A stretch of DNA of 40,608 bases from JAHFUI01 sp041485905 (lineage in GTDB: Bacteria > Acidobacteriota > Vicinamibacteria > Vicinamibacterales > CAVVIG01). The translations under genes were made by a program, and so were the position numbers. The notes under the pieces are model-generated. The model was given only the letters and a program-made list of their open reading frames with translations, did not search any database and had not been told where the DNA came from. Positions within the stretch are counted from its first letter, which is position 1. Every line of letters starts with the position of its first letter. This document shows, piece after piece, positions 8,634 to 16,137 of this stretch. The stretch lies in assembly GCA_041485905.1 (NCBI GenBank), contig JBGPKK010000026.1:1-40608 (forward strand). The letters are read 5' to 3'.

Positions 8634-8675
8634 GTTGAACGACTCCTTTCGTCCGGCCGAGTTCGGCGGAAGAGA

Positions 8676-9062
8676 CTACTGCGGCGCCGCCTGATTGGAC
8701 AGAATCGTGCCGTCCGCCCTGGTGACCCGCGCGATGATCGAGGTGCGCGAACCGTTTTTCGCCGGGCTCATGTCGACGGTGACGGTTTCACCGGCCTTGA
8801 GCGAGCTTCTTGTCCACCCCGCGCGGAGCAGGACGCCAGGCGCGCGCCCCTCGGCCGCCCACTCGACTTTGCCGCCCTTCCCATCGTCAACCGTGAGGTA
8901 CAGCCACGTATGCGGATTCACCCACTGGAATTCCTTGACGACGCCGGTCACCGTGATGACCTTGGTCACCTCGTAGGCGACGTTGCTGTGGTGGGACTCC
9001 ACCGGTCGGGCGCAGACAAATGCGGCCGATAACACGAGAGACGTCACGACTGCACGATTCAT
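8676..9062 (-). CDS. DUF6152 family secreted protein
   Basis: A 128-residue exported protein. A signal peptide (residues 1-23) ends at ARPVESHHS. The mature part reads VTGVVKEFQWVNPHTWLYLTVDDGKG, VEWAAEGRAPGVLLRAGWTRSSLKAGETVTV and GSRTSIIARVTRADG, the characteristic layout of DUF6152, a small beta-barrel, OB-like exported family common in Acidobacteriota and Proteobacteria. The two His after the signal peptide are typical. Biochemical function is unknown. GAGGAGG lies ahead of the start and a TATAAT -10 element is at 9098-9103. It heads a two-gene unit with the secreted protein at 7821-8633. Confidence 0.85.
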   Translation of the reverse strand: MNRAVVTSLVLSAAFVCARPVESHHSNVAYEVTKVITVTGVVKEFQWVNPHTWLYLTVDDGKGGKVEWAAEGRAPGVLLRAGWTRSSLKAGETVTVDMSPAKNGSRTSIIARVTRADGTILSNQAAPQ

Positions 9063-9097
9063 CGACAGCCTCCTCGTGGAGTTCTGAAGTTCGCGGG

Positions 9098-9103
9098 ATT
9101 ATA
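9098..9103 (-). promoter_or_regulatory. -10 element TATAAT for the DUF6152 operon
   Basis: A consensus TATAAT lies on the minus strand 36 bases ahead of the DUF6152 start codon, preceded by GGCT. No good TTGACA lies at 17-18 bases; the hexamer there is AACGTC. If used, transcription would begin near 9091 with a leader of about 30 bases that contains the GAGGAGG ribosome-binding site. Confidence 0.45.
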
Positions 9104-9164
9104 AGCCGAAAGGGATGCACGACGTTATCTTCAGGGTCGAAAATATCGGCGCTGCCGAGCTCGC

Positions 9165-9515
9165 CTACCGTTCCGCTCTGCGCAGCTCGGGAAGCAGTCG
9201 CGCCACAGCCGCCTCTAACCGCTCGAGACTCGCAACGGCCTCTGCAAGCCGGCCTTCGCGTCCGATCGTTTCGAGATGTGCCGCCGCGTCCGCGACGAAC
9301 GCGGCCGACAGATAGGCGGCCGCGCCCTTCAGCGTGTGTGCGCCAGAACGAATCCGTGCGCCGTCGCCATCTGCGACAGCGGCGCGGATCGCCGCCAGAT
9401 GAGACGGGCAATCCTCCAGAAACATTCGCACCAGTTCGAGCTGAAGCTCCCGATCGCCGCTCGTCTGCCGGTCGAGCGCCGCGAGGTCGAACACGGACCG
9501 CGTGTCGTCGATCAT
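9165..9515 (-). CDS. Stand-alone Hpt phosphotransfer protein
   Basis: A 116-residue cytoplasmic four-helix Hpt domain, which shuttles phosphate between receivers and/or a kinase. The phospho-accepting His is H60 in the motif SGAHTLKGAAAYL. Upstream helices carry ELQLELVRMFLEDCPSHLAAIRAAV and the C-terminal helix LERLEAAVARLLPELRRAER. The ATG at 9515 shares one base with the TGA of the upstream response regulator (TGATG), indicating translational coupling. An in-frame GTG one codon earlier is possible. With the kinase and receivers across the divergent region, it makes a full His-Asp-His-Asp set. The order of phosphate transfer is inferred, not shown. Confidence 0.85.
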   Translation of the reverse strand: MIDDTRSVFDLAALDRQTSGDRELQLELVRMFLEDCPSHLAAIRAAVADGDGARIRSGAHTLKGAAAYLSAAFVADAAAHLETIGREGRLAEAVASLERLEAAVARLLPELRRAER

Positions 9516-10144
9516 CACGCACCCTTGGAGCCTGAAGAATTCCTCCGGTGCGCCTCGATTTCCTTTTCCGCTTCCACGTAACACGCGGGGCAGATGCTGT
9601 GACTGAACTGCGCGTCGGACCGTTCGACGATGTAGGACTCCACCTGCTGCCAGTACTGATCGTCGCCCCGGATCCGCTTGCAGTAACTGCAGATGGGGAG
9701 AAGGCCGTGCAGCTGCTTGACGCTGTCCAGCGCGGCCTGCAGCTCGTCGACGCGCTGGGCCAGCGTTTCCTGGAGCGTCAACACCCAGACGCCGACGTTG
9801 ACACGCGCACGCAGCTCGTCCGGATCGAACGGCTTGACCAGGTAGTCGTCCGCGCCGGCCTCGAGTCCCGCGACGACGTGGCTCCGGCTTTCGAGCGACG
9901 TCAGGAGCATGAGGTACAAGTTCGCGAGCGGCCGCTGCTGGCGAATGCGGCGGCACACTTCGGTGCCGTCCAGCTCCGGCATCATCCAGTCGAGAATCGC
10001 CAGCGTGGGCAGCGACGTGTCGTGAAGGCGCGCCCAGGCCTGAGCGCCATCGCCGACGACCGTCACGTCAAAATTCCACCGCGTCAGCGTCTGTGCGAGG
10101 ACCGCCGCCGCGATTCGGTCGTCGTCCGCAACAAGCACGTGCAT
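9515..10144 (-). CDS. Response regulator with Cys-rich C-terminal domain
   Basis: A 209-residue protein. Residues 1-120 are a receiver domain: acidic cluster DDD at 7-9, phospho-acceptor D52 (LDWMMPELDG), T82 and K104 (YLVKPF). A short coiled linker (125-145) leads into a tail with two CxxC pairs: C152/C155 in LPICSYCKRIRG and C185/C188 in SHSICPACY, with DDQYWQQVESYI between them. This tail is a recurring but uncharacterised module found behind PAS, GAF and REC domains in many environmental bacteria. It probably binds zinc. The ATG at 10144 has GGAGGAG about 8 bases upstream; a longer reading from 10222 has no such support. It is coupled to the Hpt gene and divergent from the kinase. Confidence 0.85.
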   Translation of the reverse strand: MHVLVADDDRIAAAVLAQTLTRWNFDVTVVGDGAQAWARLHDTSLPTLAILDWMMPELDGTEVCRRIRQQRPLANLYLMLLTSLESRSHVVAGLEAGADDYLVKPFDPDELRARVNVGVWVLTLQETLAQRVDELQAALDSVKQLHGLLPICSYCKRIRGDDQYWQQVESYIVERSDAQFSHSICPACYVEAEKEIEAHRRNSSGSKGA

Positions 10145-10221
10145 CAGCTCAGCTCCTCCACCGGCGACCCTACCGTACCATTGTAGAATACGACCCTCTC
10201 GCACGCTCGAAGCAGCGATCA

Positions 10222-12177
10222 ATGCTACAGCCGCCCGCTCGGACCATCGCCGCTGCCGTTCGCGAGCACGATTCGCTGCTTGGTGGCCTGATTCGCGCCA
10301 ACCCGAACGCCATCCTCGTCGTCGATTTGAAGGACCGGGTCGAGATGTGTAACCCGGCTTTCGAAAGGCTGTTCGGCTACCGCGAGGCCGACATCATGGG
10401 CGAGGACATCGACAGGCTGATCGTGCCGCCGGAGCTCACGAGCGAAGCCGCGGGGCTCAGCCGGTGCGGGTTCGAAGGCAAGACGGCGCGCGCCGTCACG
10501 CGGCGCCGCACGAAGGATGGTTCCCTCGTCGATGTCGAGGTGACGATCGTCCCGCTCACGGGCGAGGGGCTGCCGGTTGGCGCGTACGGTATCTATCGTG
10601 ACTTAACGGAGGAACGCCGCGCGGAGCACCAGTTGCGCGCGCAGTACGCCGTTGTGGAAGCGCTCGCGCATTCGTCGACGATCGATGAGGCCGCGCCCCG
10701 CGTGCTCCGCGCCGTGGCCGAGGCCGTTGGCTGGCAGGTGGGCGTGATGTGGATCGTGGACAAGACCGCGAACCAGCTCCGATGCGTCGACATCTGGCAC
10801 GCGGCCGGCGTTGACGCGCAGCAATTCGAGGCCGAAACGCGGAAGGGCCGTTTTGTTCGCGGCGTGGGACCGGGCCGGACCTGGGAGATCGGAGGACCCG
10901 CGTGGATTGTCGACGTCACGAAAGAGGAGAAATTCTCGCGCCGGGCTGCGGCGCAGGCAACCGGTCTTCACGCGGCATTCAGCTTTCCGATGATGCTCGA
11001 CGGCGAAGTGGTGGGCGTCGTCGAGTTCTTCACCTCGACAGTCCTCGAATCCAACGACACCATCCTTCGAATGTTCGCCGCGCTCGGACAGCAGCTCGGT
11101 GAGTTTGTCGGGCGCAGTCGCACGCAGGAACAGCTCGAACGGTTTTTCACGATGTCGCAGGACCCGCTGTGCATGGCGGGATTCGATGGCTATTTCAAGC
11201 GCGTGAACGACGCCTGGCAGCTCGTGCTCGGGCACGCATTGTCCGATCTGTTGGCGGAGCCGTACTTGAACCTCGTGCACCCCGACGATCGGGCGGCGGC
11301 GACGGCCCAACTGGACAAGCTTCCGGCAGGGGGGGCGGTGACCTTCGAGAGCCGCTGGCGCTGCCGGGACGGATCGTACAAATGGCTGTTCTGGAACGCG
11401 ATCGCGAAACCGGAGGAGCAGATCGTGTACGGGGTGGTGCGGGACAACACCGACCGTAAAGCCGCCGACCAGCAACTGCATGAGACACTGAAGATGAGGA
11501 ACGACTTCGTGTCGTTCGTGACCCATCAGCTCCGAACGCCTCTGTCCGGCATCAAGTGGATGCTCGAGCTCGCCAATGACGCGGAGACTCCCACAGAAGC
11601 GATGTCCTACATCGGGGATGCGCGTGAGTCGGCCGATCGACTCATCGGGCTCGTCAACGATCTGCTCGACGTGTCGCGCCTCGAGAGCGGCAAACTGCAG
11701 GTCGTCCTCGAACCGGTCCAGCTGCGGGACTTGACCGACGGTGTGCTCGGCGATCTGACCGCGCTCGTCCACGAGAAAGGCCACACGCTGGTTGTCGACG
11801 CGCCTCCGACGCTGCCGGACGCGATGCTCGATCGCCAGTTGCTGCGCCAGGTCATTGTGAACCTCATCTCCAATGCCATCAAATACACGCCGCCGGGAGG
11901 ACGCATCGACATTCGGATCGGTCACGACCTCGACGGCTTGCGGTGGTCCATCCGCGACAGCGGCATCGGTATTCCGAAGGCGGCGCAGGGCCGCCTGTTC
12001 GAGAAGTTCTATCGCGCGGACAACGCGCTCACGGTCGACACCGAAGGAACCGGCCTCGGGCTCTACCTGGTCCGCCTCATTGTCGAGCGATTCGGCGGCA
12101 CCATCGGCTGTGAGTCGGAAGAGGGCCGAGGTACGCTGTTCCATTTCACGCTGCCAATCGTTCCGCGAGACCTCTGA
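10222..12177 (+). CDS. PAS-GAF-PAS sensor histidine kinase
   Basis: A 651-residue cytoplasmic sensor kinase with no transmembrane segments. First PAS domain ~18-135 (NPNAILVVDLKDRVEMCNPAFERLFGYREADIMG), GAF domain ~150-300 (DEAAPRVLRAVAEAVGWQVGVMW), second PAS with PAC ~305-420 (FFTMSQDPLCMAGFDGYFKRVN ... VVRDNTDRKAA). The HisKA dimerisation helix carries H435 in FVTHQLRTPLSGIKW. The ATPase domain has the N box NLISNAIKYTPPGG (N551), G1 DSGIGIP, the F box LFEKFYRA and G2 GTGLGLYL. It senses something soluble, unidentified here, and phosphorylates receivers. The ATG at 10222 gives a conventional PAS start. The stop overlaps the next gene's ATG (TGATG), so kinase and receivers are probably made together. 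Confidence 0.9.
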   Translation: MLQPPARTIAAAVREHDSLLGGLIRANPNAILVVDLKDRVEMCNPAFERLFGYREADIMGEDIDRLIVPPELTSEAAGLSRCGFEGKTARAVTRRRTKDGSLVDVEVTIVPLTGEGLPVGAYGIYRDLTEERRAEHQLRAQYAVVEALAHSSTIDEAAPRVLRAVAEAVGWQVGVMWIVDKTANQLRCVDIWHAAGVDAQQFEAETRKGRFVRGVGPGRTWEIGGPAWIVDVTKEEKFSRRAAAQATGLHAAFSFPMMLDGEVVGVVEFFTSTVLESNDTILRMFAALGQQLGEFVGRSRTQEQLERFFTMSQDPLCMAGFDGYFKRVNDAWQLVLGHALSDLLAEPYLNLVHPDDRAAATAQLDKLPAGGAVTFESRWRCRDGSYKWLFWNAIAKPEEQIVYGVVRDNTDRKAADQQLHETLKMRNDFVSFVTHQLRTPLSGIKWMLELANDAETPTEAMSYIGDARESADRLIGLVNDLLDVSRLESGKLQVVLEPVQLRDLTDGVLGDLTALVHEKGHTLVVDAPPTLPDAMLDRQLLRQVIVNLISNAIKYTPPGGRIDIRIGHDLDGLRWSIRDSGIGIPKAAQGRLFEKFYRADNALTVDTEGTGLGLYLVRLIVERFGGTIGCESEEGRGTLFHFTLPIVPRDL

Positions 12178-12557
12178 TGTCGAAGTACATTCTGCTGGCC
12201 GAAGACGACCGTTTTCTGCGGCGCGCCTGCGAAACGAAGCTGAAGCAACGGGGCTTCGAGGTGCGCGTGGCCCTGGACGGCGATGAAGCGCTCGCCCTCG
12301 TGCGGGAGCGTATTCCAGACCTGCTGTTGCTCGATCTCCTGATGCCCAAGCGCGACGGCCTCTCCGTCCTCGAGGCGCTGAAGGCCGACCGGGCGACGAG
12401 TGCCATCCCCGTCGTGATTCTGTCCAACTCGTCGAGAGACTTTGACATGCGGACGGCGTCAACGCTCGGCGCCGTCGATTACTGGATCAAGTCGAACCTG
12501 TCGCTCCAGGAGATCTGCGATCGCGTCGAGCGGCTGCTACTCGGCACCTCGGAATGA
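12177..12557 (+). CDS. Single-domain response regulator (receiver 1)
   Basis: A 126-residue stand-alone receiver with no output domain. Acidic residues E9, D10 and D11, phospho-acceptor D53 (LLDLLMPKRDG), S83 at the Thr/Ser switch position (ILSNSS) and K105 (YWIKSN) are all present. It overlaps the kinase gene by one base and the next receiver by four (ATGA). Such proteins normally act as phosphate relays or sinks or bind a partner protein, so it is a natural partner of the kinase and Hpt in this locus. Confidence 0.88.
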   Translation: MSKYILLAEDDRFLRRACETKLKQRGFEVRVALDGDEALALVRERIPDLLLLDLLMPKRDGLSVLEALKADRATSAIPVVILSNSSRDFDMRTASTLGAVDYWIKSNLSLQEICDRVERLLLGTSE

Positions 12558-12967
12558 ACCAGCCTGCCCGGATTCTCCTGGCGGAAGATGACCGGATCCT
12601 CCGGAGAGCCGGAGAGGTGACGCTCAGCAAGAATGGATACGCGGTCATCGTCGCCGTCGACGGTGAAGATGCCCTCGCGAAAGCGCGGGAGCACAAACCT
12701 GACCTTATTCTGCTGGACGTGATCATGCCCAAGCTTGGCGGCTTCGACGTGCTGCGGTCCCTGAAGAACGACCCTGACACGCGCAACATCCCGGTCATCA
12801 TGCTCAGCAATCTGAGCGAGGAGTCCGAGGTCCGCGCAGCGATCGAGCGGGGCGCTCGAGGCTATCTGGTGAAATCCACCGTGGTGCCGCAACAACTCGC
12901 CGACAAGGTTGCGGAGACGCTTGCCGCTGCCGGACGGCCGGCCTTGCAGAGGGATCTCCGAGATTGA
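12554..12967 (+). CDS. Single-domain response regulator (receiver 2)
   Basis: A 137-residue stand-alone receiver. Residues E11, D12 and D13, phospho-acceptor D55 (LLDVIMPKLGG), S85 (IMLSNLS) and K107 (YLVKSTV) are all present. It shares clear similarity with receiver 1 (LLAEDDR.LRRA near the start, MPK after the acceptor, SN.S at the switch), which suggests a local duplication. The start overlaps the previous stop as ATGA. Nothing downstream belongs to the same operon; the next gene is on the other strand. Confidence 0.88.
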   Translation: MNQPARILLAEDDRILRRAGEVTLSKNGYAVIVAVDGEDALAKAREHKPDLILLDVIMPKLGGFDVLRSLKNDPDTRNIPVIMLSNLSEESEVRAAIERGARGYLVKSTVVPQQLADKVAETLAAAGRPALQRDLRD

Positions 12968-13047
12968 CCTCGCTACTGGGCATTGCCGCCACTAGACAAT
13001 CATGAAAACGACTGTAGAGCCGGATGTCGAACCCGTGTTTTGACCTT

Positions 13048-13206
13048 TCAGAGACGCGACACCACGATGGCGGCCAACTGCTTCAGTTGATCCATCGTAA
13101 GCACCGACGTCGGACTGCGGGGGTAATCTGCGCCAGGTGCTGGATCGGCTGCTGCGGTGGGGGAGGTCAGCGTGAGCAGCAGAAGCGCGCCGAATAGCCG
13201 GCTCAT
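13048..13206 (-). CDS. 52-residue secreted peptide
   Basis: A very short exported protein. A strong ribosome-binding site (AAGGAGAT) lies 6-7 bases before the ATG at 13206, which is why this start is preferred to longer in-frame ones. Residues 1-20 are a signal peptide (MSRLFGALLLLTLTSPTAAA). The mature ~32 residues read DPAPGADYPRSPTSVL followed by an amphipathic helix TMDQLKQLAAIVVSRL. There are no cysteines. I recognise no family. The ribosome-binding site and signal peptide make it a credible gene; the function is unknown. Confidence 0.55.
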   Translation of the reverse strand: MSRLFGALLLLTLTSPTAAADPAPGADYPRSPTSVLTMDQLKQLAAIVVSRL

Positions 13207-13468
13207 CCGTATCTCCTTACTTCCATGGGAGTCGCAGCGTGAGGTCGCCGCCTGGTAGTGGGTCAGTTTCGCGTGGCCGGCCGAGGGAGCCGGCTGTCCG
13301 GCGCGCCGAGGCCGAGGCGAACGCCGAGGCCAGGGCAGGGCATCCCGAATGAGGCAACGCCAAGACTCAACCTGACCCAGGATTCCGGACGGCAGCGTCC
13401 GAACAGCACGGAGCAGCATCGCCCACATCGCTTCGATTGCGTACGGCCGACGACACTGCCGCGGGCGT

Positions 13469-13978
13469 TCACGCCTTCAGCATCTTCGCGGTGGTGACGA
13501 TCTGTCCCGCGTGCCGCTGCGCGTGCTCGGCGGCGTGAAACAACAGTCCGAGCACCGTGGATGGCAAACCGGCGCGGCCGACCGTGCGCGGCTCGTGCAG
13601 CATCCAGACGCGTGTCGTCCGCACCTGATGCAGCGCCACCTCGATCGCTCTCTGAGCTATCTGCAGGAGCTGCGCCGCGGGCTCGGGACCAGCCGTGCCC
13701 TCCCCTTTGAGCCACGCAAGCTGCGTGTCGTTCAGTTGTTCCCCTCTCGCGTACGTCAACAGGCGATCGAGGCTGCCGGCCAGATGTCTGAGGTGAAATC
13801 CGACCGGCGCGGCGCCGCCCGGCCGCGCCCAGAGCTGTTCCTGCGAAAGTGACGGGACGACGGCTTCGAGCTCTTCGCGAACCTGCAAGAGCGAGTGGAC
13901 GACTGGCATGATCTCTTGCGGCACGCCGGCGACCGGTCCGCGAAGCCAGACTTCGGGCAGGGACTGAGCGCGCGCCAT
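13469..13978 (-). CDS. DinB/YfiT-like four-helix protein
   Basis: A 169-residue protein of the DinB superfamily, metal-binding four-helix bundles that include thiol-dependent transferases and stress-induced proteins of unknown role. The expected His residues are in place: FHLRHLAGSLDRLLTYARG in the second helix and LLFHAAEHAQRHAGQIVTTAKML in the last helix (HxxxHAxRHxGQ pattern). The ATG at 13978 gives an N-terminus of typical length. No enzymatic substrate can be inferred. It appears to be monocistronic, with 262 bases between its stop and the next gene's start. Confidence 0.8.
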   Translation of the reverse strand: MARAQSLPEVWLRGPVAGVPQEIMPVVHSLLQVREELEAVVPSLSQEQLWARPGGAAPVGFHLRHLAGSLDRLLTYARGEQLNDTQLAWLKGEGTAGPEPAAQLLQIAQRAIEVALHQVRTTRVWMLHEPRTVGRAGLPSTVLGLLFHAAEHAQRHAGQIVTTAKMLKA

Positions 13979-14027
13979 CGGGCGATTCTAGCAGGCGGTC
14001 ACCAGGCGACGGCCGACCGTCCCGGCA

Positions 14028-14147
14028 TCACTTGATGACGTCGGTGATCGGCGGCGCCCCGGGACCCGCCCGCGGTTTGGGCTTGTACGAGCGAGCCCTT
14101 TCGTGCACAATGCTCCCGACGTCACGTCCAACTTGCCGACAAAGCAC
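14028..14147 (-). CDS. Possible 39-residue small protein
   Basis: A short reading frame from a GTG at 14147, bounded upstream by an in-frame TGA. It encodes a basic, proline-rich peptide ending YKPKPRAGPGAPPITDVIK. The ending looks like a natural protein C-terminus rather than random out-of-frame sequence. No ribosome-binding site is visible, and no family is known to me. It may be a small gene, the remnant of a larger gene, or chance. Confidence 0.25.
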   Translation of the reverse strand: MLCRQVGRDVGSIVHERARSYKPKPRAGPGAPPITDVIK

Positions 14148-14170
14148 TTGCGTTCAGTGATGCACGCCCG

Positions 14171-16105
14171 ATGAACAGCGCTCGTGGTCTCATCGTTGAT
14201 CCGGGGGGTCGCGTGTCGATCCCGCCCGCGCCGCTCGCGAGCTGGTATACACCGGGAACATCCGACGCGCTCGGGGATCGCCTGCTGATGTTCGACAACA
14301 CCGGTGCCGCGTCGATCGAGCTTTTGCGTTTTCGTCCCGAGCTCGCGGACGCACCCGGCTTCGAGCGCGCATTGCGGGAGCGCGTCGAGCGACTTGAGTC
14401 CTTCAAGAACCCGACATTTTCGGAAGTGCGCAGGGTCCAGCGACTGGAGGGCGAGGAGGGGCTGACCCTCGTCTCAACCCACACGCCGGGCAAACGTCTC
14501 TCGGAGATGTTCCAGGGACCGCGGAGCGCCGTGCACCCCCCGTTCGCGGCATGGCTCATTCGCCAACTGGCCCCGGCGCTTGCTGATTTTCATGCACAAA
14601 ACGCCGGCGTCGCGCACGGCGCCCTCACGGCCGATCGGATCGTGCTGACGCCGGATGGCCGGGTGGTCATCGTCGAGCAAGTGCTCGGCTCGGCGCTCGA
14701 AGAGTTGCAGTTGTCGGCGAGCCGGCTGTGGCGCGACCTCCGGGTCATCGCACCGCCGGCCGGCAACGGCGTCCCGCGGCTGGACGGCCGCGCCGACGTC
14801 ATCCAGCTTGGCTTGGCGACCTTGTCAGTCCTTCTCGGACGCCGCATCACACCCGCGGAGTACCCGCAGAACCTCGGACTTCTCCTCGACGAGTTTGCCG
14901 ACGGCGCCGGGCCGCACTCGCCAGCGCTCGTTCCCCGGTTGCAGCTGTGGCTCGAACGCGCGCTCCGAGGATGCGGCGGCGGCTTCGGCTCGGTGCTGGC
15001 GGCGCAGGACGGTCTCAGCGAACTGCCCGAAGCCGACGGACGGCACTTGCTCGATGACGGTCAGTCGCCGCACCGGAGTGCGGTTGCAGCTTTCCCGGAG
15101 ACGCGTATGACGAATACCGCGCTCGCATCCGCCGTCGAGCCCGCTCCTTCGGTCGAAACGTTCGGGCATCAGCCCGAGCGCTCGCCGGGGCCGACCGTTC
15201 CGAACGAGCCGGCGCCGGATCGGTGGAGACATGAAACGGTCAACGCCGGCGAGACCATCGTCTGGCGAAAGCTCGCGATGTCTCATCGCCGGTTCGTCGT
15301 GATCCGAAATCTCGCCGCCGTCGTGGCCCTTGTCGCTCTCGCCGAAGCGGCAGCGATCGGGCGTCTGGTGATCGGCCGCCGAGGGGATTCGGCCACCACC
15401 GCGAAGGTTCCGGTGACGATCGAATCTCCAACCTCCGGCGACGTCGTGATGGTGGACGGCCGCCAGGTGGGTGTCACACCTTTCGCGCTGAACGTTGGTT
15501 CCTCCATGCACTTGATTCGCGTACTGAGCCGGGAAGCGGCGCCAGCCGCGGCCGCGCCCGGCGGCGCTGCGCCGGTCGAGAGCGCCGTCGCGCGAGCGAG
15601 CGGTGACGCGAAGGCGGCCGACAGGGCCGACCCGCGAGCGAAAGCGGCCGCTCAGGCGGCCAGCGCCATCGCCCAGGCCGCCGTCCGTCAGCGCTCCGGC
15701 GGGCTGAGGGTGTCGTCGCCCATTGAAATCCACGTCTTCGAGGGCGACCGCGTGCTCGGCTCCAGCGCGGACGGCCCTATCGTCACGACCGCTGGCGTCC
15801 ATCATCTGAATCTGGTCAACACCGCACTGGGCTACCGCTCCCAGCAGACCGTGGAGATCAAGGCAGGCCAAATCGTCCCGTTGACCGTCCGGCCGCCGGA
15901 CGGCCGCGTCAGCATCAACGCGCTCCCATGGGCAGAGGTCTGGATCGATGGCAACCCGGTCGGCGAAACGCCGCTGGCCAACGTGTCAGTGCCAGTCGGC
16001 CAGCACGAGATTACCTTCCGTCATCCGCAACTCGGCGAGCGGCGCGAGACGACGATCGTGCAGTCGGGCACGCTCACACGCGTCAGCGCAACGCTCGGAC
16101 GGTGA
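14171..16105 (+). CDS. Membrane-anchored pseudokinase with PEGA domains
   Basis: A 644-residue protein in three parts. Residues ~20-270 follow the layout of a Hanks-type Ser/Thr kinase but lack its chemistry. The catalytic loop reads GVAHGALTADRIVLTPDG where an active kinase has HRDLKPxN, and the following strand is VVIVEQ where DFG is expected. A low-complexity linker follows, then one membrane span at ~376-398 (VIRNLAAVVALVALAEAAAIG). The outside portion holds two PEGA-like beta repeats (~412-455 and ~577-632; the latter reads INALPWAEVWIDGNPVGETPLANVSVPVG) flanking an Ala-rich helix. PEGA domains usually contact cell-surface polymers. The likely role is scaffold or sensor rather than enzyme. 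It is transcribed alone, facing the EVE-like gene. Confidence 0.8.
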   Translation: MNSARGLIVDPGGRVSIPPAPLASWYTPGTSDALGDRLLMFDNTGAASIELLRFRPELADAPGFERALRERVERLESFKNPTFSEVRRVQRLEGEEGLTLVSTHTPGKRLSEMFQGPRSAVHPPFAAWLIRQLAPALADFHAQNAGVAHGALTADRIVLTPDGRVVIVEQVLGSALEELQLSASRLWRDLRVIAPPAGNGVPRLDGRADVIQLGLATLSVLLGRRITPAEYPQNLGLLLDEFADGAGPHSPALVPRLQLWLERALRGCGGGFGSVLAAQDGLSELPEADGRHLLDDGQSPHRSAVAAFPETRMTNTALASAVEPAPSVETFGHQPERSPGPTVPNEPAPDRWRHETVNAGETIVWRKLAMSHRRFVVIRNLAAVVALVALAEAAAIGRLVIGRRGDSATTAKVPVTIESPTSGDVVMVDGRQVGVTPFALNVGSSMHLIRVLSREAAPAAAAPGGAAPVESAVARASGDAKAADRADPRAKAAAQAASAIAQAAVRQRSGGLRVSSPIEIHVFEGDRVLGSSADGPIVTTAGVHHLNLVNTALGYRSQQTVEIKAGQIVPLTVRPPDGRVSINALPWAEVWIDGNPVGETPLANVSVPVGQHEITFRHPQLGERRETTIVQSGTLTRVSATLGR

Positions 16106-16137
16106 ACGGCCGGTCCGGGCTCACAAATAAGAGCGGA

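Noticed and set aside
10603..12462. A 619-codon minus-strand frame over the histidine kinase
   Set aside because: Antisense shadow of a gene with all kinase motifs.
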